Assembly (NCBI RefSeq): GCF_030272615.1
Contig: NC_081413.1
Coordinates: 100,533,239-100,597,238 of the forward strand
Direction: 5' to 3'
Length of the DNA: 64,000 nt
Origin: Cryptomeria japonica
Lineage: Eukaryota > Streptophyta > Pinopsida > Cupressales > Cupressaceae
In this document: in pieces, positions 44,350-55,657 of the stretch
How positions within the stretch are numbered: position 1 is the stretch's first letter
Layout: each line of letters begins with the position of its first letter
Notes under the pieces: model-generated
Databases searched by the model: none
What the model was told of the DNA's origin: nothing
Seen by the model: the letters and a program-made list of their open reading frames with translations, nothing else
Translations under genes and position numbers: made by a program

Positions 44350-44945
44350 TGTTGTTATTGATGTCAATTGTAATCGGTAATGATATTGTTATGATGATGT
44401 TTTTCAACCGGTAGTTGAGCAAGTGAAGGAAACTGGTATAAGTTTAGAAGTAGTGAGATCAACCGGTAACCATATTTGTTGATGTGTCAAAGCCTAACCG
44501 ATGGAGCTTGGTGAATCGATTGTATTGGTTTATGATCAAATGGTGAACGATAATGATTATGCCACGTATGCATGTTGTATGTGATGAGTTTCAAGTGGTT
44601 TTTGACACGTAGAGATAACGGTTTTATCTTGGGAATGAGCGAGTAGGTTGCATGAAGAGGAAACCGCGTGATGAGTTACAGGAATCGATGAGCGGTGATC
44701 AAGAAGCGGTCGAGGTTGTCTTGTACAATGTGCAATGATTGCTATGTAATCTAACGGTCATACTTGAACTGATTTGTTTGTAATCTCTTTGAGATCTTAG
44801 GTTTGTGATGTGTTACCAACCCATTGTTTTGCATATAAGGTCGATGCATTGTTTTGTTGTAGTGTTGGCAATTTTGGTTAAGTGTCAGTGTGATTGATTG
44901 CCGAACCAGAAGGAGTATCTGTAGTATGTGTGAAGATAGATAGGA

Positions 44946-47024
44946 TGTAATGTCCCCTTCTCGTTGATGACGTCACAATGGTCCATTAGCCTATTCCTGA
45001 GACTCGTAGGCTAGGTGGAATGAAGAATGAGGGTCCAACATTGATGAGGCGAGAACTTACTATTTTTAGTAAGTCAGGGAATGGCTATTATGGTGATACT
45101 GTCCTACTGAGCTCTCCATGCTCTGTCACTGGGCGCGAAGATCATGCTTTTCGGAGCAGTAGTTCATGACTTACTATTTTTAGTAAGTGACAGTATGGCA
45201 TATTTCTATTTATAGCAGTGGACAGGGTCCTGATCCTGCAGCAGTTCAGTGGTCTTCCTGGCTCAGCTTCATCCTAGTTTTGACAGTAATCAGTACTGAA
45301 GTCATATGTGACATAATTAAATATTATTTCCTTATCCTAAGGTTTAATATTTAATTAATCTGATTAATTGCTACTGATTTATTGACTTTGGGAATAATGC
45401 CTAATATCTCCTAAGTGCTAGGCAAAATTTATTTCTAAGAAGGGGACGCCAAATTATTAAGGGAGATATTATTTTATTTTCATCTCAAGTGTTTGCCAAG
45501 TGAAAATCGTGGTCCTTGCTTTTTGGCGTGAGGTTTGACTTGTGGAATGACTCCACTCTTGGGGTCCACATGAGATGTAATGAAATGTAAATGGGGAAAG
45601 ATGAATTTGAAGCAATTTGCATTTGAATTTGGTGGTGTGAGGTTATAAATAAGAGCCTTGGGCTCTCATTCTTGGTATCTTGAAAATTTGCAATGTTATG
45701 CTGTCGGATTGGCGTCAGAACTTTTGAGGCTTCGGAGTGCGTCTCCCTAGTGCTTCCTGGTTTCGTACTTAAACCATAGTACCTAGCTGTGTGTTGTAAT
45801 GTACTATATTCTCAGTGCGCATCTTAGTCATTTTTGGTGTTGGAGCGATTTTGGAACTTGCTGGTTTGCTTGTGGTTGAAGTGCATTTTCAATCATACCT
45901 CTCTGTTAGAGCGACTGACCGTTATGGGTATTGACTTTTCCATCCTTCCTAGTACTGGCAATATACACTGTAAGTTTGTGGCATCTTTGGTTGAGCTTTG
46001 AATTTATTAGACAAAATTGAAATTCCTAAGCTAGGCATGGGTTTCTAAAGTGCATTGGGATGTGTGCAAAATTAATAAGGGAGTTATGGTAGCTTGTCTT
46101 TGGTTGGTTGTCATCGTAGCTAGTCTAGTGTGGGTTTGGGACTGATTTTGGGTGATTTGGATATGTATTGAGAGAGTTGTGAGATTTTTACTGATTCCTT
46201 AGGCTGTTGGTTTTGCAATTCCAGCCTGCAGATTTGATGTTAGCAGAATTTCATGTTCTTATTTAGATATTCAGCATTACTCTATTCTCATATCATCTTA
46301 ATTTTTGTAAGGTTAAGTAGTAGTACTACTAACCAATTCTGATTTGTAATTCTCATCTCGCTGAAAAGTGGAAGAGGTTGGCTTGCCGCCTAATCATCAA
46401 GCAAATTGTAATTTCAGTCCTCCCACTGCATAAGTGGTCGAGTGATGTCTGAGTGTAATGGTCCTCCTGCTGCATAAGCGGTTGAGTTGATATTGTTATG
46501 TAATTTCTGTCCTCCCGCTGAAATATCATGGTTGAGTGATTTGTGCCTTTGTATGTTTCTCTTGGTTGGTTCACCGCCAAGTTTCTTGCATTCCCACTGG
46601 ATAAGTGGAAGGGGAGTGATGTCTGAGTGTAATGGTCCTCCTGCTGCATAAGCGGTTGAGTTGATATTGTTATGTAATTTCTGTCCTCCCGCTGAAATAT
46701 CATGGTTGAGTGATTTGTGCCTTTGTATGTTTCTCTTGGTTGGTTCACCGCCAAGTTTCTTGCATTCCCACTGGATAAGTGGAAGGGGTTGGCTTGCTGC
46801 CCAGTATTCTAATCCACTTCATTTTTCAGCATAATTGAGATCTAACGATCCCCTATTCACCGTATGCTCTCACCTTCCCACATTGTGCACTTGGTGATTA
46901 GAAAGTGGAAGGGTTGCATTTTCCAGCAAGTTTTCAGTTTATGCTTTCTAACCTTAACGTGTTATCTATTTGTGGATGATTATTATTGGCCTAAAAAACA
47001 AAAAAAAATAATTGGGATATTACA
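44946..47024 (+). mobile_element. Solo LTR of the gypsy family, nested in the copia LTR
   Basis: 2079 bp, starts TGTAATGTCCCCTTC and ends GGGATATTACA like the LTRs at 14364 and 21292. Flanked by an exact 5 bp duplication TAGGA (44941-44945 and 47025-47029). Contains two ACTTACTA-TTTT-TAGTAAGT hairpins (45055-45074, 45169-45188) and a TATA box near 45643. No internal region: recombination between two LTRs has removed it. Confidence 0.95.
46441..46788 (+). repeat. 174-bp tandem duplication within the solo LTR
   Basis: 46441-46614 is repeated at 46615-46788 with no difference that I can see; the antisense translation is also identical in both units. It lies in the CTGCATAAGCGG repeat region that also varies between the two gypsy LTRs at 14-23 kb. 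Confidence 0.9.
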
Positions 47025-47799
47025 TAGGAGAATGAAAAGGATCTGATCAAGCAGAGTAGTGCTATCTACCAGATCAACAAACCCTTGTTGTTCTCTAACA
47101 ATTACAACAATTAAATCTCTTAATCGGGTAAGCTTTAACAGGCTTAGTGCTATCTAAATCCTCTAACCAGGTGATCCATTAGCTTGGATTTCAAATCCTC
47201 TATCGAGGTTACTCCTAATAGGGTATTGCTTCTAACAGGGCATTATAGTCAAACCCTTAATTGGGTGGTCCCTAACGGGATTTGTTCCTAACAGGACATT
47301 TTGTAAAGCTTTAACAGGCGCTGCTCCTAACAGGATGAACTTCAGAAGAGTTCAAAATACTTGTGGGTATTCATCCCCATCGTGGTTTTTCCCATTTGGG
47401 TTTCCACGTCAAAAATCATTGTGTCAAGTAGTGATTGGTTTTTTGTGGTTATGTTTGATATGGTTAATTTGCTTAACTGTTAAATCCACTTAGTTATGTT
47501 AAGATGACCGACAATAATCTGAAATGTACTTTTACTATTGTCAATAAAGTATTTTGATGTATTGGTTAAATGGTTTGGGAGGTTCAGATTTGTTAGACTG
47601 TTATTTTGATATGACAATCAACTAGTATACTTCACAGTGCTATTGCAGTTTGAAGTTCAGTGTTTGAACCAATTAGTTTAGTGATTAACTTGTGAGATTG
47701 TTTTTAAGTTTGGTGAAAGTTAAGTTAGTTTTTCATCTACTAATTCACCCCCCCTCTCAGTAGTTGCCTGGATCCTTATTGATTCATCATATCATCAAT

Positions 47800-47811
47800 T
47801 GGTATCAGAGC
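47800..47811 (+). promoter_or_regulatory. Copia primer binding site
   Basis: TGGTATCAGAGC, complementary to initiator methionine tRNA, two bases after the LTR end. Confidence 0.88.
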
Positions 47812-47867
47812 TTTTCAGGTCTTCTAGTGTCTAAGCCTAACAACTTGAGGTAAAGATCTAGAAGAAC

Positions 47868-48870
47868 ATGATGAAGAAAGAAGGTCCAAAGTTTAATAGG
47901 GAAAATTACAGAATATGGAGTGATAGGATGAAAATCTATATCAAGAGTCTAGGAAGTCAATACTGGGAACATGTTGTTACAAAATATACTGCACCTAGTG
48001 GGATTTTGTTTGATGATCAAAAGAAAGAGCAACAAGAGAATAATCAAGCATTGGAGGCCATTATCAGTTCTTTGTTTGATTCAGAGTATGTTGATGTCCA
48101 TGGTCTGGAGACTGCTTATGATGTGTGGAAGAAACTTGAGGAGATCTATAGAGATGATGAGCATGTGAAGTTTGCCAAAGAAGAGAGTCTAAGAGGTAAA
48201 TTTGATGACATGCAGATGGCTGAAGGTGAGAATATTCAATAGTATGGTCAAAGGATCAAGGAGATAGTTGGTGAGATCAAGAGTGCTCCAGTAAAGTGGA
48301 GGATGCCACAATGATTAGTAAGGTGTTGAGAACCCTTCTACCAATATACGCTATCTGAGTTGCAGCCATTCAGGAGCTAAAGTTTATTGATAAAACTAAG
48401 GTAACTCTTGACTCCATCATTGGTAAACTTACTACATTTGAGTTAAATGGTTATGATGGTAGTGCTCAAAAATTTGAATCTGCATTTAGAGCTTCAATTT
48501 CTAACCCACCTGTGAGGAAAAGAAGAGATGTTAGTCACAATTATGAGTCTAGATCCAGCAGAGAAGTTGATGATGAAGACAGTCTGATCAAGCTTGAAGC
48601 ATTGTTGGCCAAGCGGTTACCCAAAGGTACTGGTAAGTACAAAGGTAAATTACCTTTAAAGTGTTTTGCATGTAACAAGATTGGGCATATTGTTGCTAAT
48701 TGTCCTAATGGTGACAATGAGCATAAGAGTGAGAAGTACAAGAAGTACAAAGGAAAAGGCAAAAGAGATTTCCTCATTACAGTTGATGGTGGAATCACAG
48801 ATGAGGAATCTGAGGGAGATGCTAATGAAGACATTGTCTTTTTTGCCATTAAAAGAGGAGACATCTGATT
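47868..48870 (+). pseudogene. Copia gag (UBN2-type) with intact CCHC knuckle
   Basis: Starts at ATG 47868 and is open for 124 codons: NRENYRIWSDRMKIYIKSLG near the N-terminus, then the ALEAIISSLFDSE and AYDVWKKLEEIY pattern of copia gag. A TAG at 48240-48242 interrupts it, then frame changes near 48290-48350. The C-terminal part (48512-48868) keeps an intact zinc knuckle, CFACNKIGHIVANC (48662-48703), and a Lys-rich tail. The protein would coat the RNA in virus-like particles. Confidence 0.85.
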
Positions 48871-48888
48871 AGAAGGCATTGGTTTCGC

Positions 48889-49400
48889 ATGGATAGTTTC
48901 AATGATTGGATCATAGATAGTGGTTGTTCACACCACGTGACTGGTGATTGGAGTAAATTTCTTACTTTGAAGGAATTTGATGGAGGAGTTGTGAGATTTG
49001 GAAATGACTCACCCTGCATGGTAAAAGGAAAGAGAAACATTTCTCTTAATGGAAAGAGCAGTGCAGATGATGTTTACTGGGTTGAAGGATTAAAGCACAA
49101 TCTTTTGAGTGTAGCTCAACTAAATGACAAAGGTTTTCCATTGGAATTCAAGAATGGAATGTACAAAATCTATGGGAGCAAAGGTGAACTGATTGCAATC
49201 GGCAAGCAGACAAAAGGTAACCTATTTCACCTAAATCCTAAAGTCAACAACTGTTTAATTGCTAAAATAGATGATAGTTGGCTTTGGCATCGAAGATTTT
49301 ATCATATAAATTTTGATAACATTGTCAAAGTCAATAAGTCCAAGTCAGTAAGAGGTTTGCCTCAGTTGGACAAACCGGTCTGTGTAAGGAATATCAGTTA
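48889..49400 (+). pseudogene. Copia protease and pre-integrase region
   Basis: 170 open codons. Aspartic protease motif WIIDSGCSHHVTGD at about 48907-48948 with an intact Asp-Ser-Gly; later LWHRRFYHINFDNI, the GAG-pre-integrase zinc-binding region. A frame change follows at about 49395. Confidence 0.87.
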
Positions 49401-50340
49401 GGAAAGATGACATCCTCAACTTTTAAGAACAAATCTTTCTCAGTAGAACATTTGTTACATTTGGTGCATACAGACCTCTATGGACCAATAAGGACTAAAA
49501 GTATTCAAGGTGATAAATATTTTATGATCTTCACTGATTGCTCAAGAATGATGTGGGTCACATTCTTGAAGGACAAAGCAAAAGCCTTTAGTAAGTTCAA
49601 GGTATTCAAGGCCTTAGCTAAAAAGTGTCTGAGGACTGATCAAGGAGGTTGATTTACCTCAGAGGAATTCACTAGATATTGTGAAGACAATAGAATTAAG
49701 AGGCAATTTTTTGCACCTAGGACACCATAGTAGAATGGTATTGCAGAGAGGAACAACCATTCAGTTGTTGAAGCTGCTAGAACGATGCTAATACAAGGAG
49801 GTGTAGCAAAAACTTTCTAGAGAGAAGCTGTTAGCACAGTTGTATACACTATGAACCAGATATTGGTTAAGAGAGGTAAGGATAAAACTCCTTATGAATA
49901 CTAGTATGGTAGATCACCTAATGTCAGTTATTTTAAGATTTTTGGCAGTAAATGTTTTATCAAGAGAGGTGACTATGTTGGTAAGTTTGATGTTAAGAGT
50001 GATGAAGGCATATTTCTTGGTTACTCCACCAAGAGTAAAGCCTACAAATGTTACAACAACCGGACAAAGAGAATCATTGAAAGTGCTGATGTCCGAGTGG
50101 ATGAGTGTCCTGAAGTTTCAGGAGAAACCAATGAGGAGAAGAAGGAAGATGAACCTTACATTTTGATTTTGGAACCAGAACCGGTGAAGCCAGAAGTTGG
50201 TGAAGTAGATGTTGTAGTACCAGTTCAACCGGAACATGTAGATTTTGCAAAAGAAGATGATGATAGTGAGGAAGAAGAACCTAAAGATAATGATCATGTT
50301 ATTCCAAGGTATGTGTGACTCAATCATAATCCTGACCAGA
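49401..50340 (+). pseudogene. Copia integrase remnant
   Basis: Integrase core: HLVHTDLYGPIRT, FTDCSRMMWVTFLKDK, LRTDQGG and the region where PQQNG is expected. There the two Gln codons are TAG TAG (49728-49733), followed by NGIAERNN. TAG also replaces conserved Trp at 49818-49820 and 49902-49904. The acidic Glu/Asp-rich linker to RT lies at 50097-50318. Confidence 0.85.
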
Positions 50341-50363
50341 TTATTGGAGATAAAGATTATGGA

Positions 50364-51130
50364 GTGTTAACTAGAAGAAGAATTAGAGAGAATTCTTGCA
50401 TGATCTCCACTATTGAGCCTAGAACTGCTAAGGAAGCCTTTGGAGATGATCACTGGATCAAAGCTATGGAAGAGGAGCTTGACCAAATTGAGAAGGAAAA
50501 TACATGGACCCTAGTACCCAGACCGGTGAATAAAAATGTGATAGGTACTAAATGGGTATTCAGGATAAATTGAATGAAGATGGAGTAGTAGTCAGAAACA
50601 AAGCTAGATTGGTATGCAAAGGTTATGCACATGAAGAAGGAGAAGACTATGGCGAGATATTTGCACCAGTTGCTATATTGGAAGATGTTAGGACTCTACT
50701 TGTACTTGCAACATATAGGGGATTCAAAGTATATTAGATGGATGTGAAGTCAACATTTCTAAATGAAATACTAGAAGAGGAAGTATACATTGAACAACCA
50801 GATGGTTATGCTTTGACTGATGCAAAGGATATGGTGAGTAAACTACACAAGGAACTATATGGTTTTAAGCAAGCACCAAGAGCATGGTATGAAAGACTAC
50901 ATTCACACCTGATGAAGATAGGTTTCCAGAGAACCAATGAAGACAACAATATATATCTCAAGACTGAAGGAGATAAGATATTGGTTAGTGAAGTGTTTGT
51001 GGATGATATCATATTTGGAGGCAATGATGACATGAGTGATGACTTTGCAAATGAGATGAAAAGTGAATTTGAAATGTCTCTGGTAGGAGAGATAAAATTC
51101 TTCATAGGTTTGCAAATTCAGTAGATGAAG
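50364..51130 (+). pseudogene. Copia reverse transcriptase remnant
   Basis: RT fingers with ENTWTLVPRPVNKNVIGTKW, then after a frame change ARLVCKGYAHEEGEDYGEIF. After a TAG at 50735-50737 the palm is open for 128 codons: ELYGFKQAPRAWYERL and FVDDIIFGG (catalytic Asp pair at about 51002-51007). Another TAG at 51122-51124 ends this part. Confidence 0.88.
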
Positions 51131-51950
51131 AGTGGTATCTTTATCACACAGTCCAAATATGTGAAAGAAGTATTGAAGACATTTGGAATGGGAGATTGTA
51201 AACCAGTTGGGACACCAATGGTTACAGGTTGTAAACTATCTAAGGAGGATGATGCCGCATATGTTAATGAAAAAGAGTACAAAACAATGATAGGGAAACT
51301 GCATTATGTTGTTCACAATAGACCGGATATTGCTCATGCAGTTGGATTAGTTGCCAGATTTCAGAAAAACCCAAAGGAAAGACACATGATTGCAACTAAA
51401 AGGATATTCAGATATTTGAAAGGTACTATTGATTGTAGATTATGGTATCCATATGAAAGTAACTTTGATTTGAAGTTTTATACAGATGCGAACTAGGCAG
51501 GAAATGTTGATGACATGAAGAGCACAACCGGTGGTGCATTCTTTCTTGGAGGAAGACTTGTATCTTGGAGCAACAAGAAGCAGAGTTGTATATCACAGTC
51601 CACTGCTGAAGCTGAATATGTTGTAGCGTATATGAATTGTACCCAAACAATTTGGATGAAACACATTCTAGAAGGATTCAAGTTGAAGATCAAAAAATCG
51701 GAAAAGATTTTATGTGATAACACCAGTGCAATAAATATTTTAAAGAACTCGGTGTTGCATGCTAGAACCAAGCATATTGAGATGAAATATCATTTCTTGA
51801 GGGAGAAAGTGTAGAGTAAAGATGTGTTATTGGAGCATGTATCTACTAAGGAGCAGCTAGCGGATATCTTTACTAAACCTTTTCCTAAGACTACTTTTGA
51901 GTATCTTAGAAGTCAACTAGGGGTTGTGCCCCTACATGAGGTCAATTAAG
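51125..51950 (+). pseudogene. Copia RNase H remnant and pol C-terminus
   Basis: Connection domain and RNase H: VGTPMVTGCKLSKEDD, PDIAHAVGLVARFQ, then TDAN-stop-AGNVDD (TAG at 51494-51496 where Trp is usual), SWSNKKQSCISQSTAEAEYV, KHIEMKYHFLREKV, TAG 51812-51814, and a C-terminal tail to TAA at about 51950. Confidence 0.87.
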
Positions 51951-52112
51951 CAAATGTGGAAGACATCAGTCCTAGGGCTAATTGAAGAATCTTGAAGCAG
52001 GATTGGTGTAGAGTGGAGTTATTCCACAGGGGGAGCATCAAGTTGCAAATTGTTGATACAGAACAGTGAAGTATGAAACTGCATGTTTTACTTTCACTTT
52101 GGCATTGTTGTC

Positions 52113-52123
52113 AAAGGGGGAGA
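52113..52123 (+). promoter_or_regulatory. Copia polypurine tract
   Basis: AAAGGGGGAGA after GGCATTGTTGTC, the usual sequence before the 3' LTR in this group; here no LTR follows. Confidence 0.65.
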
Positions 52124-52215
52124 AGAACTATATGATTATTGAGAAGAATTGTATGATTGATAGAGAGAAGAATAGTAGCCAATAATTAAGTCTCCATGTC
52201 TTTAGCTGGAGAAGA

Positions 52216-53985
52216 ACTATATGATTACAAATATTAATTAAAATAATAACTTGGAAAATAATAATATATAATAAATTCATTAAGCTAATAAATAATTAAA
52301 TACAAAATTAAACTATTTTTTTTAATCTATTAGACTTTAAATATTAATAAAATATGCATATAGAAATATAATTAATATAATACAAATAATATTCACATTA
52401 ATTGAAACATAAAGTCAATATTTAAAAATAAAAAGATATGATAAAGTTGAACCTTCTTCAAATAAAATACTAAAAATAAATTTAATATTTTAACTTTAAT
52501 ATTTAAAGTTACAAGTAAAACTAAACATAAAAAGTTAAAACTAAATGAAACTTATTAAAATTGTAAAAAGTAAACAAATTTAAAGCTTATAAAAACAAAC
52601 AAATATTAATTGTGAAATTTTTGTTTTCTTATAGTTTAGCTACTTATCATTTTTATAGACACCATTCATTTATTACACATAATTTTAAATTTTAATTTTT
52701 GTTTTCAAAAAAAATCATATTGTAATTTATATGTTATTAAAATTTTATTTTAATAGATATATTTATATATAATTTATAATTTATATTTTAAACATCTCAT
52801 AATTATTTTTAAAAATTAAATAACTTTTTAAACTAATAGAATCCTTAATTTTTTTAACTATATCCCTGTCAACAAAATATTAAAATGTTTGTCTGTTTAG
52901 GTGATGGATATTTATATGAGACAATCCTCTCACAATATTTTGACTTTTAAGAGTGTCTTGTTTTCTCATATTCATTTTATTTTTAAAATTACATGTAAAT
53001 CTATGGCATACCAATGGTTGATATTTATTCCACAATATGGAGGATTTGCACAGTCCTTATTTGAAAATCACAAAAGGACCTATTATCCTAATTACAATGT
53101 GCATGTGCTAATTTTTATATTAAAATATTTACCGATTTCATTATCAACAGCTGGGTGGTAGTGGTGTACCTCTTGCTTTTAATACCACTCCGACATTAAA
53201 TTTAATGAACTGAATGCATACAAAATTATATTTTTTGGTGAGAAAATTAAATTTTTTACCCACTCAAACCAATAAGAATACAAATGAATGTCATTTTTAT
53301 TATTATTTAAAATTAAAATTAAAATTGCACTATAATTTTCTTTCTAAATATTTTAATTTTTTACAGTGATTGGCTAAAGTAACTAAAGAATTGAATTGCA
53401 TGGATGCAATAGTATCCTACCTTTGGCAAGAACTAACAATATTATAGGTGACATCATATTTACATGGAGAAATCCTTTAATCCACACAAGAAAGATGACA
53501 AATATATTATTATCTTGAAAAATGAGATATACAACAATATACCAACATGCAATCTTTGAGCAATCCAACATCACTCTATTACATTCAACTCAATATGGAA
53601 CAACTATCTTAATGCACTAATTTATAGAGATTTGTGATAGGGAAAGCCACTATGAAATTTCGAAACCAAAAAATTTATGGCTCCTTTAGTGTACAACCCA
53701 TAAACATAGTAAAAAATAATTTAATGTTCACATGAATTTCATATGAATGCCTAACCCATAGCCTATAAAAATTAGACAATATTGGGTGCTACATTACTCT
53801 CTAATAGCTTCAACAACTCAATCTTAAAATATGCTAACCTGGGTGCCCAAATCTAAGTAGCGTACAAATGGGATATGTCAACATGCAAAAACATGCAAGT
53901 TTGGGTGGTCCCTAACTAGAAAATGAACACCAAGATGGAATATTCTTTTTGAATGCTTTGTAACTATCACTGAAAGTGTGTCTAC
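52216..53985. other. AT-rich spacer, no gene seen
   Basis: Very AT-rich. 52901-53161 is the longest ORF and shows no recognisable domain. Confidence 0.55.
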
Positions 53986-55650
53986 CTTTATGAATGCAAT
54001 TACAATATGTCATAGGATAATAAATATTAAAAAATTTAGCCTCCCATGTCCCCTAGGTGAACCCATTCCAATGAACATGGAGACACATGAAAATGAATTA
54101 AGATTGCAAGGTTAATGCCACTTAATCATAACATTATTCTACTTGATATTGTACAATTCAATTACATTCATAAGGTTCAAATAATAAGATTAACTATAGT
54201 GATCGAGGCCTCGAGCCTTCGTACAACAAGAGAACGTACCCATGGTTATTGGTTTCATGAGAAAATATGTAACATTATCCAAAGTGTCTACTTATTTGAT
54301 CAAGACCTTACCATTCTCATCATTTCTTGCACAAAGTGATACTAAAAATTGACATTCTTAGTATGAGCATGACACATAGTTTTTTTAGACAAATATATGG
54401 CACTCTAGCTATCACATTTGGTCCTCACAATCCTGCAATTAAAACCAATAGTTGTACCTTGAGTCTCTATAATCATATCATCTTCTTATAGGCATGGGTA
54501 GTAGCCATATGCTCTACTTTAGTGGTGGAGAATGCAATTGTGGGTTGTCCTTTTCTCATCCAACTCATTGCACCTCTAAATAAAGTAAAAACATAGCCAT
54601 TAGTGGGATTTCAACTAGCCAAGTCATCTATCTAATCTACATCAACAAAATCATGTATATCTAATGACTTGACCACATTATTAGTACCATGATAAATCAA
54701 ATAGTAATCAAAAGTTCCTCGTAAATATATAAATACCATTTCAACAAAATTTAAATGTTCTCTACTAATATTAGGCATAAACTTATTCAAAACTCTCATT
54801 GCTTAAGGTTATATCTGGTCTAGTGCAAATCATTGCATGCATTGTCGAACAACCAATAACACTAGCATAAGAAAATTTATACACCTCTTCACAATCATCA
54901 TTAGAATTAGGATGCATGTCTAAACTCAACTTAATACCAACCAAAAATGAAATATTTATTGCTTTAGAGTCTTGCATATTGAACCTTCACAAAATAGCAT
55001 CAACATATTTACTATGAATTAACCAAAGACTTTTGTGTACTCGATCCCTATTGATCTCCCATCCCAAGGATATATTTAGTAGTTCCCAAGTCCATATCGA
55101 GTGTGCTAGAAAGTTGAGTCTTGATCTCCCTAACCATCACCTTATTATTACCCATAAATATGATGCCGTCAACATAGAAGACAAAATTAATATCTTGCAA
55201 TCAATAATCTTCATATAAACACAATGATCCTCCTTGTTCCTAACAAAATCCAACTTCAATATAAAGGAATCAAAATTTTGGTATCACATCTTGGGTGACT
55301 ATTTCAAACTATACAAAGACCGTGTTAACTTTCAAACCAAGTGCTTTTTTCCTTTCACAACAAAATTGCCAGTTTGTCACATAATGTTTATCTCCATACA
55401 AAAAAAACATTTTTAACATCAATTTTCTCTAATTCAAAATCACAAGTTGCAACAATATATATTAGGAATCTAATAGTAGTTAACTTAGTAATAGGAGAGA
55501 AAATTTCACAAAAATCAATTCCCCCTATGGGAGTAGCATTTGACCACCAATCTAACCTTGTACCTCTCTAATCAATCATTTACACCAAATTTCTTCTTAA
55601 ATACCCACTTGCAACTAATGGGCTTTATTCAATTTTAAAAACTAAGAAGA
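53986..55650 (-). mobile_element. Antisense copia element remnant (RT-RNase H and LTR edge)
   Basis: On the minus strand, decayed copia Pol reads from about 55630 down to 54300: KWVFKKKFGVND-like start, SLGWEINRDR, GIKLSLDMHPNSNDDCEEVY, SVIGC..MHAMICTRPDITL (54783-54977), SRAYGYYPC, and KNVNFQYHFVQEMMR (RNase H end). It is full of stops. At 54115-53990 it passes into sequence homologous to the LTR at 1432-1499/4521-4720. Confidence 0.82.
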
Positions 55651-55657
55651 TCCCAAG

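Larger units (their letters stand above)
44350..47797 (+). repeat. 5' LTR of the copia element (split by a solo LTR)
   Basis: The outer LTR is 44350-44945 plus 47030-47797 (about 1.36 kb without the insert). It starts TGTTGTTATTGATG, like 5439, and ends ...CATCATATCATCA just before the PBS. It contains the CCTAACAGG-type repeats (47110-47340) and CACCCCCCCTCTCAGTAG near its end. Confidence 0.85.
44350..52215 (+). mobile_element. Ty1/copia LTR retrotransposon, 3' truncated, carrying a nested solo LTR
   Basis: 5' LTR 44350-47797 (interrupted at 44946-47024), PBS at 47800, gag 47868-48870, pol 48889-51950 with protease, integrase, RT and RNase H in that order (copia type), and a polypurine tract at 52113-52123. 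A 3' LTR should follow but the sequence passes into unrelated AT-rich DNA near 52215, so the element is truncated. Multiple stops, mostly TAG, and several frame changes make it inactive. Its LTR family also occurs alone at 5439-6974. Confidence 0.9.

Noticed and set aside
46353-46754. 133-codon antisense ORF with an internally duplicated peptide
   Set aside because: Lies wholly inside the solo LTR; the repeat reflects the 174-bp DNA duplication.
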